The position numbers and the translations under genes were made by a program. This document shows, in pieces, positions 1 to 9,823 of a stretch of DNA of 64,000 nt. The DNA is from Legionella saoudiensis (GTDB lineage: Bacteria; Pseudomonadota; Gammaproteobacteria; Legionellales; Legionellaceae): contig NZ_LN901324.1 in assembly GCF_001465875.1 (NCBI RefSeq), positions 1,054,001 to 1,118,000 on the forward strand, in the 5' to 3' direction. Within the stretch, counting starts at the first letter, position 1, and each line of letters opens with the position of its first letter. Below the pieces are notes generated by a model. That model saw only the letters and a list, made by a program, of their open reading frames with translations. It was not told the DNA's origin and searched no databases.

Positions 1-1
1 G

Positions 2-2494
2 GCTTCGCCCTTTGGTTTCATTAGTCCCAAATTAGTTAGTTTGTACTTTGTTCCTGACGCCAAACAAACAGGGGTCAGCGCAGGTGGCGATTATCATCAC
101 GCGCGTAACGCGGTTTTGGAATCACCAGAAACCATCGAAGATTTACAAGCACTTGTTAAAAACGCAGCCCGAGAAGGTAAAAAAATAATGCCTATAGGAG
201 CTGGCTTTAGTCAAGGCAAACAATTTCTTCCTGAAGGAGATGAAAACTTAATTGTCGTGGATTTAAGCAAATTCAATACTGTTGAAATTCATTCTAAGGA
301 AAAACAAGCTATTGTTGGAGCAGGTGCAATCTGGTCTGATATTAAACAGGAAGCAAACAAATTTAAGTTGGCTTTAAAAGTAATGCAGGCTTCTGATGTA
401 TTTTCTGTGGGTGGTTCCCTAGGCACTAACATTCATGGCTGGAATATTCATGATGGTATGCTTTCCACGGTCGTAACTTCTATTACAATTATTAACGCTG
501 AGGGTGAATTAGAAACCCTTACTCCCGAAGACCAAAAGTTCCATAATGTTACCGGTGGATTGGGGCTCTATGGCATTATTGTTTCAGCGACCATTAACCT
601 TACGGATAACGAGCTCCTTAAAGAGAAAGGGGTTGCAATTGAACCGGAACAATATGTTCAACATTTTCGTGAGAATGTAATAACTGATCCCAATACCCGC
701 ATGCACTTATATCGTTTATCACTCGACCCGAATAACTTATTAGGCACAGGTGTTGCAGTAAGTTATGTGAAAGAGGATGACAGTAAACCAGTTCAAGATA
801 ATTTACGCCCTGAAGCAGAGCATGGCACACGGCTTGATCGCATCATGATTAACATGGCTCGCCACTCTCCGTGGGCTCGGCAAAAATATTGGAATATGGA
901 AAGTGCTCGTTTGCTTGCCAATGATGGGGAGGCAATGAGCGTAAATAAAATTATGCAGCCGCCTATTAATGCGATGTTTAATTCATCAAAAAGCGAAACC
1001 GAATGGCTGCAAGAGTTTTTCTTACCGGAGGAAAACTTGGCTGATTTCCTTAAAGAGTTAGGTGCCTTACTACAAGAGAATGATGTTGCCTTACTGAATG
1101 CTTCAGTACGCTTTGTTAAGCAAAATGATCGCTCACCTATGTCGTATGCGCATGATGGCGACCGCTTTGCAGTGGTGCTTTGCTTTAACCAATCACTAGA
1201 AGAAAAAGCAATCATCAAAGCCCGTAAATGGATACGTCAAGCACAACACCTCACTGTTGAAAAAGGTGGCTCCTATTACCTTCCTTATCAACATATTTCG
1301 AATCCCGAGGATTTTCATGCAGCATATCCGCACGTTGATGAGGCATTGATTGCAAAGGATGAGGCGGATCCTGATCATTTATTTGTTAGTGGTTTTTATC
1401 AACGATTTATGGAGCCAAAACCAGAGACTACAAATCACTTTAAAGTGATTATGGCAAATGAAGCAACTAAAGCCAAATTTGCTGGATTTTTGAAGAATGT
1501 ATTACATCGTCTAGATAGTGATAAGTTCTTCGCCTTGTTAGAAGACATTCTGCAATACAACGACAGCCATGAAGAAATTTACCAGGAATTAGCACGCCGT
1601 TTGCCGGAAATTGCGCCAGGCACCCTAGGTGATTTACTACGTATTCTTGACTCATTATCAGCAATCAAAACTGATCTTGGCGAGCAAGCGCACAGCTTAC
1701 TCCCTCAAGAGATGAAAACCATTGATGGCCTTGTTGAAATTGGTTATCCGGGTCGTTTCGTTAATGGATTTAAACAACATTACAAAATTACTGGTGAAGT
1801 TGTTGCCGTCTATGAACAACAATCCATTACAGATTACATCCAAACAGGTTTCCCTCGTCCTTATGATCGCTTCGAGCAATTAGATTACAGCAATCCTAAT
1901 TTAGCTAAGCTTAAGGATAATAGCGCTGATGTAATTACCTGTTATGTGGGTCTACACCATTTTGGAGATGAGGAATTAGAGCATTTCTTAGAGGAAGTGA
2001 AACGTGTTCTTCGACCAAATGGCCGTTTCTTACTCGTAGATCATGATGTTACAGATGAAGAAACCATGAGCATGGCTCATATGGCACATACAGTCTTTAA
2101 TATCGCTACAGGGGTATCTCTGCAAGAAGAAATGACAGAAACACGTAAGTTCCATTCGATGACCTATTGGAGACAAAAATTACAAGAGCATGGCCTAGGC
2201 TATACGGTTGATGGCCCCGATGTTCCACTTGTTCGTAACGGCGACCCGTCACGTAATCGTATGGTGAGTTTTGCCAAGCCCGGACCGATGAATCAATTAA
2301 ACCCAGTAATAGTAACTGAGCCGGCTAATGATGCGGAAGTAGAACGCCGACAAACTCAGGTGATGGTACCTGATTATCGTAATCCAAGCACTCATTCGAA
2401 TGCGCAAACGATGCGTCGCGAAGGGGTATTTAAAGCGAATGATACGGAGCCATCATCTAAAGTTGTTAATGAATCAACGATGACTTTGGTGTGA
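2..2494 (+). CDS. FAD-linked oxidase fused to a methyltransferase-like domain (5' end cut by window)
   Basis: The frame is open to the first bases of the window, so the true start probably lies upstream; a TTG at 41 is the first possible internal start. Counting from that TTG, residues about 25-190 form a PCMH-type FAD-binding domain, with IGAGFSQG and the nucleotide-binding GGSLGTNIHGWN stretch. An oxidase C-terminal domain follows to about residue 480. A helical linker leads to a class I methyltransferase-like segment (about 570-745), recognisable by 'LHHFGDEELEHFLEEVKRVL' and 'PNGRFLLVDHD'. The usual glycine-rich SAM motif is reduced to EIGYPGR, so methyl transfer is uncertain. Substrate is unknown. 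The last 60 residues look disordered. Sugar-lactone oxidases share the FAD domain but not the fusion. Confidence 0.75.
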   Translation, partial: ASPFGFISPKLVSLYFVPDAKQTGVSAGGDYHHARNAVLESPETIEDLQALVKNAAREGKKIMPIGAGFSQGKQFLPEGDENLIVVDLSKFNTVEIHSKEKQAIVGAGAIWSDIKQEANKFKLALKVMQASDVFSVGGSLGTNIHGWNIHDGMLSTVVTSITIINAEGELETLTPEDQKFHNVTGGLGLYGIIVSATINLTDNELLKEKGVAIEPEQYVQHFRENVITDPNTRMHLYRLSLDPNNLLGTGVAVSYVKEDDSKPVQDNLRPEAEHGTRLDRIMINMARHSPWARQKYWNMESARLLANDGEAMSVNKIMQPPINAMFNSSKSETEWLQEFFLPEENLADFLKELGALLQENDVALLNASVRFVKQNDRSPMSYAHDGDRFAVVLCFNQSLEEKAIIKARKWIRQAQHLTVEKGGSYYLPYQHISNPEDFHAAYPHVDEALIAKDEADPDHLFVSGFYQRFMEPKPETTNHFKVIMANEATKAKFAGFLKNVLHRLDSDKFFALLEDILQYNDSHEEIYQELARRLPEIAPGTLGDLLRILDSLSAIKTDLGEQAHSLLPQEMKTIDGLVEIGYPGRFVNGFKQHYKITGEVVAVYEQQSITDYIQTGFPRPYDRFEQLDYSNPNLAKLKDNSADVITCYVGLHHFGDEELEHFLEEVKRVLRPNGRFLLVDHDVTDEETMSMAHMAHTVFNIATGVSLQEEMTETRKFHSMTYWRQKLQEHGLGYTVDGPDVPLVRNGDPSRNRMVSFAKPGPMNQLNPVIVTEPANDAEVERRQTQVMVPDYRNPSTHSNAQTMRREGVFKANDTEPSSKVVNESTMTLV

Positions 2495-2497
2495 TAG

Positions 2498-2538
2498 AAA
2501 AAGTGTGCCCGGTTAAATAAATAGTTTAGCTGGGCACA
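2498..2538 (-). terminator. Rho-independent terminator after rnhA-dnaQ
   Basis: A TGTGCCC/GGGCACA outer stem extended by a wobble-containing inner stem, with a 7-nt loop (2518-2524), is followed on the minus strand by CTTTTT. This orientation fits termination about 100 nt past the dnaQ stop. It may also stop plus-strand transcription, but no U-run follows on that side. Confidence 0.6.
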
Positions 2539-2636
2539 TAAATAAGCCCTCTCCCGCGCTCAAATACTATTCATGCGGGTGAGGCAGCCTTTAAAGCCAA
2601 CTGCTTAGCTTGCTCACCTCTGAAAAGAGAGCTCAA

Positions 2637-3338
2637 CTAAACTTCATCCCAATAATTCACCCCAGACTTTTTACTCAAAAACTCAATAAAACTCTGATGC
2701 GATTCAATCTCATCAGCTAAAGCCTGTATCACGATGGGGTTTGCTAAACGCAGTGCTGCAATTTCTTGCACCTGCACTTCTTTCTTACTGTTAGTCTCTT
2801 CAACCTCACCAAACAAGCTACTCTGTCCACCGGTTAATGCCAGATAAACAAAAGCCAAAATCTCCGCATCGAGTAATGCGCCGTGAAATTCTCGATTAAA
2901 ATGATCAATACCAAAACGCTTACACAAGGCATCCAAGCTATTACGTTGACCGGGAAATTTATCTCGCGCATAAGTTAGCGTGTCAAATACATCACAATAT
3001 TCTTCTAAACTTTTTTTCCATTGCACATGTTTTAATTCAGAATTCAAAAAGCCTACGTCGAACGCGGCGTTATGAATAATTAATTCCGAACCACCAATAA
3101 ATTGTAAAAAATCAGAAACAATCTCCGAAAATAAGGGCTTATCTTTCAAAAAGTCATCACTAATTCCATGCACACGAAAGGCGCCTTCATCAACCAAACG
3201 CTCTGGGTTAAGATAAACATGGAAATGTTTTCCAGTTAATTTTCGATCAAATAATTCCACACAGCCAATTTCGATGACGCGATGGCCCTGCTCATGGCCA
3301 ATTCCGGTGGTTTCTGTATCTAATACAACTTGTCGCAT
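2637..3338 (-). CDS. dnaQ: DNA polymerase III epsilon subunit (3'-5' proofreading exonuclease)
   Basis: 233 residues, a normal DnaQ length. The DEDDh exonuclease fold is clear: Exo I is D7-T-E9 in VLDTETTG, Exo II lies near 'IIHNAAFDVGF', and Exo III is the HGALLDAE block. The C-terminal tail after about residue 180 is where DnaQ binds the polymerase alpha subunit. It removes mismatched 3' ends during replication. It lies 2 nt downstream of rnhA on the same strand, so the two are almost certainly cotranscribed; rnhA-dnaQ is a common gammaproteobacterial arrangement, often divergent in enterics but tandem here. Confidence 0.95.
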   Translation of the reverse strand: MRQVVLDTETTGIGHEQGHRVIEIGCVELFDRKLTGKHFHVYLNPERLVDEGAFRVHGISDDFLKDKPLFSEIVSDFLQFIGGSELIIHNAAFDVGFLNSELKHVQWKKSLEEYCDVFDTLTYARDKFPGQRNSLDALCKRFGIDHFNREFHGALLDAEILAFVYLALTGGQSSLFGEVEETNSKKEVQVQEIAALRLANPIVIQALADEIESHQSFIEFLSKKSGVNYWDEV

Positions 3339-3340
3339 TA

Positions 3341-3775
3341 TTACTCACTTAATTCTTCAATACCTTGGTTGGCTAATGCATCAACCAATTCATTTTCCGC
3401 ATGCCCTGAGTGTCCTTTGACCCAATGCCACTTTATTTGATGGCGTGAGGCCAATTCGTCTAAAAGAGCCCAAAGATCTGCATTTTTTACGGGCTCTTTT
3501 TTGGAGTTGCGCCAGCCATTTTTTTTCCAGCCGTGCATCCAACTCATCATTCCTTGTCGTAAGTATTGAGAGTCAGTATACAAATCGACCTCACAAGGTC
3601 GGGTGAGCGCCTCCAGCCCTTTAATTGCGGCCATTAGCTCCATGCGGTTATTGGTCGTATGTGCCTCTCCTCCATGTAAAGTTTTCTCTTTGCCTTTATA
3701 GCGAAGCAAGACACCCCAACCACCAGGTCCAGGGTTCCCTTTACATGCCCCATCGGTATAAATTTCTATACTCAC
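3341..3775 (-). CDS. rnhA: Ribonuclease HI
   Basis: 144 residues. The four catalytic acids of RNase HI can be placed at D8 ([16 protein letters not shown]), E46 (NNRMELMAA), D68 (YTDSQYL) and D132 (NELVDALAN), the same spacing as in E. coli RNase HI. It degrades the RNA strand of RNA:DNA hybrids in the cytoplasm (R-loops, Okazaki primers). First gene of the rnhA-dnaQ pair; the gap to hutH upstream is 30 nt, so readthrough from hut transcription is possible but unproven. Confidence 0.96.
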   Translation of the reverse strand: MSIEIYTDGACKGNPGPGGWGVLLRYKGKEKTLHGGEAHTTNNRMELMAAIKGLEALTRPCEVDLYTDSQYLRQGMMSWMHGWKKNGWRNSKKEPVKNADLWALLDELASRHQIKWHWVKGHSGHAENELVDALANQGIEELSE

Positions 3776-3805
3776 TCAATCCTCATTGATTAACTTAATG
3801 CCCGT

Positions 3806-5317
3806 TTATATTTCAGACCGAGAGAACTTCTCGTGCAAAATCATTTCTTTTACCGCAGCAATATCTGGGGCAAAATAACGATCATAGTCATAAGGAGCTA
3901 CTTCCGCTCGCACCGTATTATACACATCCTCCAACAAGGGTGAAGTTTTTAACGGTTTATGAAACTCAATTCCTTGGCAGGCGGCTAGCATCTCGATCGC
4001 TAAAATAGTCGCAGTATTATCGTTCATTTCATGTAAACGTCGTGCAGCACTCGTTGCCATGGATACATGATCTTCCTGATTAGCTGATGTGGGTAAGCTA
4101 TCAACTGAATGGGGATGGGCTAAAGCCTTGTTGTCACTAGCACATGCTGCTGCCGTCACATGAGCAATCATAAAGCCTGAATTTAAACCGCTTTCTTTAA
4201 TTAAAAATGCAGGTAACTCACTGAAATTCTTATCAATTAATAAGGCAATGCGACGCTCCGCATTCGCTCCAATTTCCGCAATAGCTAAAGCTAAATTATC
4301 TGCAGCCATTGCAACGATTTCTCCATGGAAATTACCGCCTGAAAGTATATCTCCCTGTTCGCTAAACACCAAAGGATTATCGGAAATGGCATTAGCTTCA
4401 ACCTGTAAGGTGTCTCGGACAAAGCTAATTTGATGTAAGGCTGCGCCCATAATCTGGGGTTGGCAACGTAGTGAATAAGGGTCTTGGACGCGGGAACAAT
4501 CACGATGCGATTCACGGATTTGGCTACCTGCTAATAATTCTCGATATAATGCAGCAACTTCACGTTGTGCTTGATGGCCTCGTGCCTTATGAATACGATC
4601 GTCAAAAGGTACATCACTTCCACGTGCGGCATCAACGGATAAAGCCCCAGTAATTAGAGCCACCTCAAATAAGTTCTCTGTTACAAATAAAGCTTTTATT
4701 GCAATAGCGGCGGAAACTTGCAAACCGTTAAGTAAGGCCAAGCCTTCTTTAGCTTCCAACTCCAGTGGTTTAAGCCCTGCTATTTTTAGCCCTTCCTCGG
4801 CACTAATCAGTTTCCCTTGATGTCGTACTTCACCCACTCCAAGTAAAGGTAAAGCCATATGAGCTAAAGGCGCTAAATCACCCGAAGCCCCAACTGAACC
4901 TTTAGCTGGAATACAGGGGTACACTTGGTGATTGAATAGTGTCAATAAGGCTTCGATTAATTCCAGGCGTACTCCTGAATAACCTTGAGCTAAATTGTTA
5001 ATTTTAAGCAGCATAATCATGGCAACAATATCATCTGCCAATAATTCGCCTGTGCCGCAGGCATGTGACAACACGATGTTGCGTTGTAATTGTTTTAACT
5101 TTTCTGTGGGAATTGTTTGATTTGCCAGGGAACCAAAACCCGTATTAATACCATAAACTGTTTTCTTATCCTGAATAACTTTTTTTACGGTTTGATGAGA
5201 AGTATTAATCACTTCAAATGCATGGCTTGCAAGAGAACAGGGTAATTGATTACTCAAAATTTGTTTGATTGAGTGTAAGGTTAATTGTCCCGGTTCCAGG
5301 ATAAAATGTTCAGACAT
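3806..5317 (-). CDS. hutH: Histidine ammonia-lyase
   Basis: 503 residues. The Ala144-Ser145-Gly146 triad in GSVGASGDLAPLAHMA is the tripeptide that cyclises into the MIO electrophile of this enzyme family. YGINTGFGSLA near residue 55 carries the catalytic tyrosine region. It deaminates L-histidine to trans-urocanate, the first step of histidine use. hutU lies 81 nt upstream on the same strand, so products of the two genes act in sequence. A GGAG site sits about 8 nt before the ATG. hutI and hutG are not in the window. Confidence 0.96.
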   Translation of the reverse strand: MSEHFILEPGQLTLHSIKQILSNQLPCSLASHAFEVINTSHQTVKKVIQDKKTVYGINTGFGSLANQTIPTEKLKQLQRNIVLSHACGTGELLADDIVAMIMLLKINNLAQGYSGVRLELIEALLTLFNHQVYPCIPAKGSVGASGDLAPLAHMALPLLGVGEVRHQGKLISAEEGLKIAGLKPLELEAKEGLALLNGLQVSAAIAIKALFVTENLFEVALITGALSVDAARGSDVPFDDRIHKARGHQAQREVAALYRELLAGSQIRESHRDCSRVQDPYSLRCQPQIMGAALHQISFVRDTLQVEANAISDNPLVFSEQGDILSGGNFHGEIVAMAADNLALAIAEIGANAERRIALLIDKNFSELPAFLIKESGLNSGFMIAHVTAAACASDNKALAHPHSVDSLPTSANQEDHVSMATSAARRLHEMNDNTATILAIEMLAACQGIEFHKPLKTSPLLEDVYNTVRAEVAPYDYDRYFAPDIAAVKEMILHEKFSRSEI

Positions 5318-5368
5318 AAACTAACTCCTTTTTACAACTTAATGAGGCTTGCCCTCACTACCATATTT

Positions 5369-5395
5369 GTAGGTTGGGTCCCTGACCCAACCTAC
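5369..5395. repeat. 12-bp perfect hairpin between hutU and hutH
   Basis: GTAGGTTGGGTC, a 3-nt loop, and its exact complement. No U-run follows in either direction, so it is more likely a REP-type palindrome than a terminator. Lying inside the hutU-hutH transcript it could stabilise or pause the message. Confidence 0.6.
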
Positions 5396-5398
5396 GTC

Positions 5399-7063
5399 CT
5401 ATTCCACCATAGGCAACCACAGCCCATTTTCTTTTGCACATTTTTTTGCAAGCTCATAGCCTGCATCAGCATGACGCATCACTCCAGTAGCGGGATCATT
5501 ATGCAGCACACGGGCTAACCGCAAAGCCGCCTTCTCTGTTCCATCAGCAACAATAACAACACCAGCATGCTGAGAGAACCCCATGCCAACACCACCTCCA
5601 TGATGAAGGCTTACCCAAGTGGCACCACTTGCACAATTTAATAGAGCATTTAATAAAGGCCAATCAGATACAGCATCACTTCCATCCATCATGCCTTCAG
5701 TTTCACGATTAGGACTTGCAACGGAACCCGAATCCAAATGATCACGACCAATGACAATTGGTGCCTTAACCGCACCACTTTTCACCATCTCATTAAAAGC
5801 CAAGGCCAGACGGGCTCTATCTTTTAAGCCCACCCAACAAATACGCGCAGGCAAACCCTGGAAGGCAATTTTTTCTTTAGCCATATCCAGCCAACGATGT
5901 AAGTGTTTATTATCAGGAATTAATTTCTTCACCATTTCATCTGTCGCATAAATGTCCTTTGGATCTCCTGACAAGGCAACCCAACGAAATGGTCCAATGC
6001 CTTCACAAAACAGTGGGCGAATATATGTTGGCACAAAGCCTTCGAAGTCAAAGGCATGTTGCTCGCCGGCCTCAAGAGCCATTTGGCGAATGTTGTTGCC
6101 GTAATCAAAAACCGGAATTCCTCGCTTATGAAACTCAAGCATTGCATGTACTTGAATAGCCATGGATTTTTTAGCCGCTTGTACCACTTCATCAGGGGCC
6201 ATTTGCCGCATTTTTTCTGCATACTCCAAAGTCCAACCTGCAGGCAGGTACCCATTAAGCGGATCATGAGCACTGGTTTGATCAGTTACTAATGAAGGAG
6301 TGGCGCCGCGCGCAACCAGCTCTGGAAAAACTTCAGCCGCATTTCCTAAAATCGCTACAGATAAAGGCTTCTTCTGCGCACAAGATTCATTAATCCAAGC
6401 CAAAGCCTCGTCTAAATTACTAGTATATTTGTCTAAGTAACGGGTTTTCAAACGCTTTTCAATACGCGATAAATCACACTCTACCGCTAATACACTCGCA
6501 CCAGCCATTGTTCCAGCCAAGGGTTGCGCCCCACCCATGCCACCTAGACCTGCAGTAAGAATCCATCGGCCAGACAGGTCACCCTGATAATGCTTACTGG
6601 CAGCAGACACAAAAGTTTCATAAGTGCCTTGCACTATTCCCTGTGAACCGATGTAAATCCAACTTCCGGCAGTCATTTGACCATACATCATTAAGCCCTT
6701 TTTATCGAGCTCATTGAAATGCTCCCAAGTTGCCCAACGAGGAACCAAATTTGAATTCGCGATCAACACGCGTGGTGCGTCTTCATGAGTGGTAAATACA
6801 CCTACAGGCTTACCTGATTGAATCAATAATGTTTGATTTACATCTAATGATTTGAGTACTTCTTCAATTTTTTCAAAGCAATCCCAATTGCGTGCAGCTT
6901 TTCCCAAGCCACCATAAACAATTAGTGAGTCAGGATTTTCCGCAACCTCAGGATCCAAATTATTATGCAGCATACGCAATGCTGCTTCAGCTAACCAATT
7001 TTTGGCCTGCTTTTCTGTACCGTGATTTGCCCTTATTATCCGCTTAGACTTGTTCGCATCCAT
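5399..7063 (-). CDS. hutU: Urocanate hydratase
   Basis: 554 residues, the usual urocanase length. Family marks are [14 protein letters not shown] (about 170-185, NAD+ contact) and the C-terminal [15 protein letters not shown] block near the active site. It uses tightly bound NAD+ to hydrate urocanate to imidazolonepropionate, the step after HutH. It is the promoter-proximal gene of hutU-hutH; the 184-nt divergent gap to the peptide transporter must hold its promoter. No HutC operator was recognised there. Confidence 0.96.
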   Translation of the reverse strand: MDANKSKRIIRANHGTEKQAKNWLAEAALRMLHNNLDPEVAENPDSLIVYGGLGKAARNWDCFEKIEEVLKSLDVNQTLLIQSGKPVGVFTTHEDAPRVLIANSNLVPRWATWEHFNELDKKGLMMYGQMTAGSWIYIGSQGIVQGTYETFVSAASKHYQGDLSGRWILTAGLGGMGGAQPLAGTMAGASVLAVECDLSRIEKRLKTRYLDKYTSNLDEALAWINESCAQKKPLSVAILGNAAEVFPELVARGATPSLVTDQTSAHDPLNGYLPAGWTLEYAEKMRQMAPDEVVQAAKKSMAIQVHAMLEFHKRGIPVFDYGNNIRQMALEAGEQHAFDFEGFVPTYIRPLFCEGIGPFRWVALSGDPKDIYATDEMVKKLIPDNKHLHRWLDMAKEKIAFQGLPARICWVGLKDRARLALAFNEMVKSGAVKAPIVIGRDHLDSGSVASPNRETEGMMDGSDAVSDWPLLNALLNCASGATWVSLHHGGGVGMGFSQHAGVVIVADGTEKAALRLARVLHNDPATGVMRHADAGYELAKKCAKENGLWLPMVE

Positions 7064-7201
7064 AAAGCTTGCTCCATAGCTAAAAAATTAGATGAATCAT
7101 ACACTAGAGCGCATTCAGCGCATAGGGTTTGATAATCATGCTCATGATCGCGGCGCCATATTAAGACTCCATGCTTTATGCCATGTAGGCGTCTAAATTA
7201 T

Positions 7202-7209
7202 GCTATGAT
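7202..7209 (+). promoter_or_regulatory. Possible extended -10 promoter for the peptide transporter
   Basis: TGC preceding TATGAT resembles an extended -10 element (TGnTATAAT), 39 nt upstream of the GTG start. No convincing -35 hexamer is seen at the right spacing. Weak call based on motif alone. Confidence 0.3.
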
Positions 7210-7247
7210 ATACTTAGCGCAATCTTGATTAATTGTGAATATATAAA

Positions 7248-8696
7248 GTGCAGAATCATTCAGAAAAACACCCTAAATCTCTGGGGATTTACTTTGCTAC
7301 GGAGATGTGGGAGCGTTATGGTTTTTATGTCGTACAATCACTTTTAGCACTCTATTTAGCCTTACATTTTAAATGGCCTGATAAACAAATTTATGCACTG
7401 GTTGGCTCATTCACAGCCCTGACCTATCTCTCTCCAGTGGTTGGTGGATGGATTGCAGATAAATTAATCGGCCAAAAAAGAGCGGTTCTCTTAGGAGCAA
7501 TCGTACTTTTTACCAGTTATTGTCTCCTTTCCTCTGTGGATAGTGTAAGCATCCTCACAGCCTCACTCGCCGGCATTGCCGTAGGAACAGGGTTATTAAA
7601 GCCCAACATCTCCTCTTTGCTAGGCAATGAGTATTTACAGGGATCGGCTCGACGTGAAAGTGGCTTTACCATTTTTTATATGGGAATCACCTCCGGTATT
7701 ATTTTAGGTACGACCTTACCAAGTATTCTCAATGAGTATTTTGGCTGGGCTGCTTCCTTTACTAGTGCGGCAATAGGTATGGTCATTGCCTTTTTAGTGT
7801 TTTCTTTTGGCATTAAAAAATACCAAATTAAAGACTATAATCCTTTTGTATTTCAAACTAAAAAAATAGCTATTGCCTTCCTATTGATTGTATTTCTTTG
7901 GGCTTTATCGTTTTATATTTTAAACTCTCCCCAATTAGCGAATCTGATCTTTGGATTAGTGGTTTTATTCTCTGCAGGCTATATTAGCTATGCAGTTAGT
8001 GGCGAAAATGCCAATCAATCACGACAAACATTGGTGATTGGTTTATTGTGCATTATTTCCGTTGTATTTTGGTCCTTCTATTTCCAAATGTTTATGTCGT
8101 TAACTCTATTCATCTCCCGTGTGGTAGAGCCAACTTTTTGCGGTATTCAATTCCCTGCCCCCTATTATGTGACTATTCAAAGTATTGGAATGCTCGTGAT
8201 AGGTTATTTTTTAGCGAAAAGAAATCAACAACTCAATTTAATAGAGCGTGGCCTCAGCATTGGCAAAAAATTCTTACTCGCTATTTTTATCACCACCGCA
8301 GCCTATGCAGTGATTGTTTTAGTCACTAATTTTACGGAACGTACGGCATTATTGTTTCCCTTATTGATTATCCCTGCTTATTTAATGTTTTCATTAGCTG
8401 AATTATTGCTCTCGCCTGTGGGCTTATCGGCAATAACCTTACTTGCTGATAAAAATAAAGTAAGCACGATGATGGGGATATTCTTTGTTTCTTTAGGAAT
8501 CGGTGGTTTTCTTTCTGGAAAATTGGCCTCTTTAACTTCAATTCCTACAGGCGAGACCAATATCGCAGTGCTAAAGTCGCTTTATGCAGCAGCCTTTACT
8601 CAACAATTAGGAATCCTTTTTATTGCAGCAATTGGTTGTTTGGTTTTATTTGCTGTAATTAAGTTTTTATTAACGCGCGTAAAACTTACTGATTAA
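7248..8696 (+). CDS. POT/PTR-family proton-dependent oligopeptide transporter
   Basis: 482 residues with about 12-14 hydrophobic segments, starting at GTG. The first helix carries the POT signature E-x-W-E-R-x-x-F-Y (ATEMWERYGFY, about residues 18-28), which contributes to proton coupling. The family imports di- and tripeptides across the inner membrane with protons. In an amino-acid-dependent organism such as Legionella it would feed peptide catabolism, which fits the divergent hut genes. Substrate range cannot be read from sequence. It stands alone as a transcription unit. Confidence 0.88.
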   Translation: MQNHSEKHPKSLGIYFATEMWERYGFYVVQSLLALYLALHFKWPDKQIYALVGSFTALTYLSPVVGGWIADKLIGQKRAVLLGAIVLFTSYCLLSSVDSVSILTASLAGIAVGTGLLKPNISSLLGNEYLQGSARRESGFTIFYMGITSGIILGTTLPSILNEYFGWAASFTSAAIGMVIAFLVFSFGIKKYQIKDYNPFVFQTKKIAIAFLLIVFLWALSFYILNSPQLANLIFGLVVLFSAGYISYAVSGENANQSRQTLVIGLLCIISVVFWSFYFQMFMSLTLFISRVVEPTFCGIQFPAPYYVTIQSIGMLVIGYFLAKRNQQLNLIERGLSIGKKFLLAIFITTAAYAVIVLVTNFTERTALLFPLLIIPAYLMFSLAELLLSPVGLSAITLLADKNKVSTMMGIFFVSLGIGGFLSGKLASLTSIPTGETNIAVLKSLYAAAFTQQLGILFIAAIGCLVLFAVIKFLLTRVKLTD

Positions 8697-8731
8697 GTTA
8701 CTCATGCCAAGTGAAGTAATCCCTCTCTGGA

Positions 8732-8754
8732 TGCTTCACTTCATTCGCAATGAG
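8732..8754. repeat. Partial copy of dispersed 'gcttcact..tcgcaatga' repeat
   Basis: TGCTTCACTTCATTCGCAAT matches half of the palindromic repeat found also near 12,835, 18,380, 33,580 and 40,940. It sits between the transporter and rsfS. Confidence 0.5.
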
Positions 8755-8845
8755 AGTTAACAAGGCTTATTCTGCAACATAACCCTTTTTATATCAAAAA
8801 AATACTGCTATCATCCACGATTTTTTGATAGAAGATACCTTGCTT

Positions 8846-9181
8846 ATGTCTGATCAACATCCAATGCTAGCTAAACTCTTACATGCGCTTGAAGATATTC
8901 AAGCTACCGATATTAAAGTAATCGATGTGCGCAAACAAACCACAATCACGGATTATATGCTTATTGCTTCCGGACGTGCCTCCCGTCACGTTAAGGCGAT
9001 TGGTCAAAAAGTTATGGAAGATATGAAATTAGCTGGTTTACCCGCATTACATTGCACAGGACTTGAAACTGGTGACTGGGTTCTTATTGATTTTGGTGAT
9101 TTTATTGTCCATGTTATGCAACCTGAAAGCAGACAATTTTATAATCTAGAAGGACTTTGGGAAGAACAACCCAAAAGTTGA
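8846..9181 (+). CDS. rsfS: Ribosomal silencing factor RsfS
   Basis: 111 residues from the ATG at 8846; an in-frame TTG seven codons earlier (8825) is less likely. The Iojap/RsfS domain spans most of the protein: '[20 protein letters not shown]', '[19 protein letters not shown]' and a final YNLEGLW. It binds uL14 on the 50S subunit and blocks subunit joining in stationary phase. It is followed after 5 nt by rlmH, the standard pairing; nadD is not directly upstream here. Confidence 0.94.
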   Translation: MSDQHPMLAKLLHALEDIQATDIKVIDVRKQTTITDYMLIASGRASRHVKAIGQKVMEDMKLAGLPALHCTGLETGDWVLIDFGDFIVHVMQPESRQFYNLEGLWEEQPKS

Positions 9182-9186
9182 TTACT

Positions 9187-9657
9187 ATGTTAAAAATCAC
9201 CGTAATTACTTTGGGCAATAAAATGCCCGATTGGGTTACTCAAGGAAGTAACGATTATGCTAAACGATTTAATGACGGTATTCAGTTAAAAATAATTGAA
9301 ATCCCCCTTATTCGCCGTAGTAAGTCCTCTGATCTTACACGCATCATGGAAAAAGAATCTGCGTTAATTAAAGAGGCGCTTCCTACTGGCGCACGAATTA
9401 TTGCTTTAGAAATTGAAGGCAAATCGTTCAGTAGCGAAGAATTAGCACAAAAAATAACTCAACTACAGCAAATTTCCAGCCATTTATGTTTTCTAATTGG
9501 CGGCCCGGAGGGTTTATCACAGGAAGTACTTAAGTTATGTAATGAGCGGTGGTCTTTATCAAAACTCACCTTGCCCCACCCTCTAGTTCGAATCATTTTG
9601 TTAGAAACATTATATCGAGCTTGGTCGATTATGAATAATCATCCTTATCATAAATAA
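9187..9657 (+). CDS. rlmH: 23S rRNA (pseudouridine1915-N3)-methyltransferase
   Basis: 156 residues from ATG at 9187, the normal RlmH length; an upstream in-frame start at 9157 would overlap rsfS and add ten unlikely residues. SPOUT-fold marks are '[12 protein letters not shown]' (SAM site knot) and the C-terminal '[19 protein letters not shown]' with YHK end. It methylates N3 of pseudouridine 1915 in helix 69 of 23S rRNA. It is coupled to rsfS and followed by mrdA-rodA, the conserved rsfS-rlmH-mrdA-rodA order. Confidence 0.95.
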   Translation: MLKITVITLGNKMPDWVTQGSNDYAKRFNDGIQLKIIEIPLIRRSKSSDLTRIMEKESALIKEALPTGARIIALEIEGKSFSSEELAQKITQLQQISSHLCFLIGGPEGLSQEVLKLCNERWSLSKLTLPHPLVRIILLETLYRAWSIMNNHPYHK

Positions 9658-9823
9658 CTTCAAACTAAAAAAATCCCGAAGAATATGATGATGGAGCTCC
9701 TGAAGAGGCACAATATTACTCATAAGCTACCCAAGACCTAGAAATGTAAACCTGGCCAATGGCAAAAAGCTAGATTTTAATATACTATGCACCCTTTTGA
9801 ACCTCGTTAACTGACTGTATGCG

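Noticed and set aside
793..1218. 141-codon minus-strand frame inside the FAD oxidase gene
   Set aside because: Composition is a shadow of the plus-strand gene, with no start signal.
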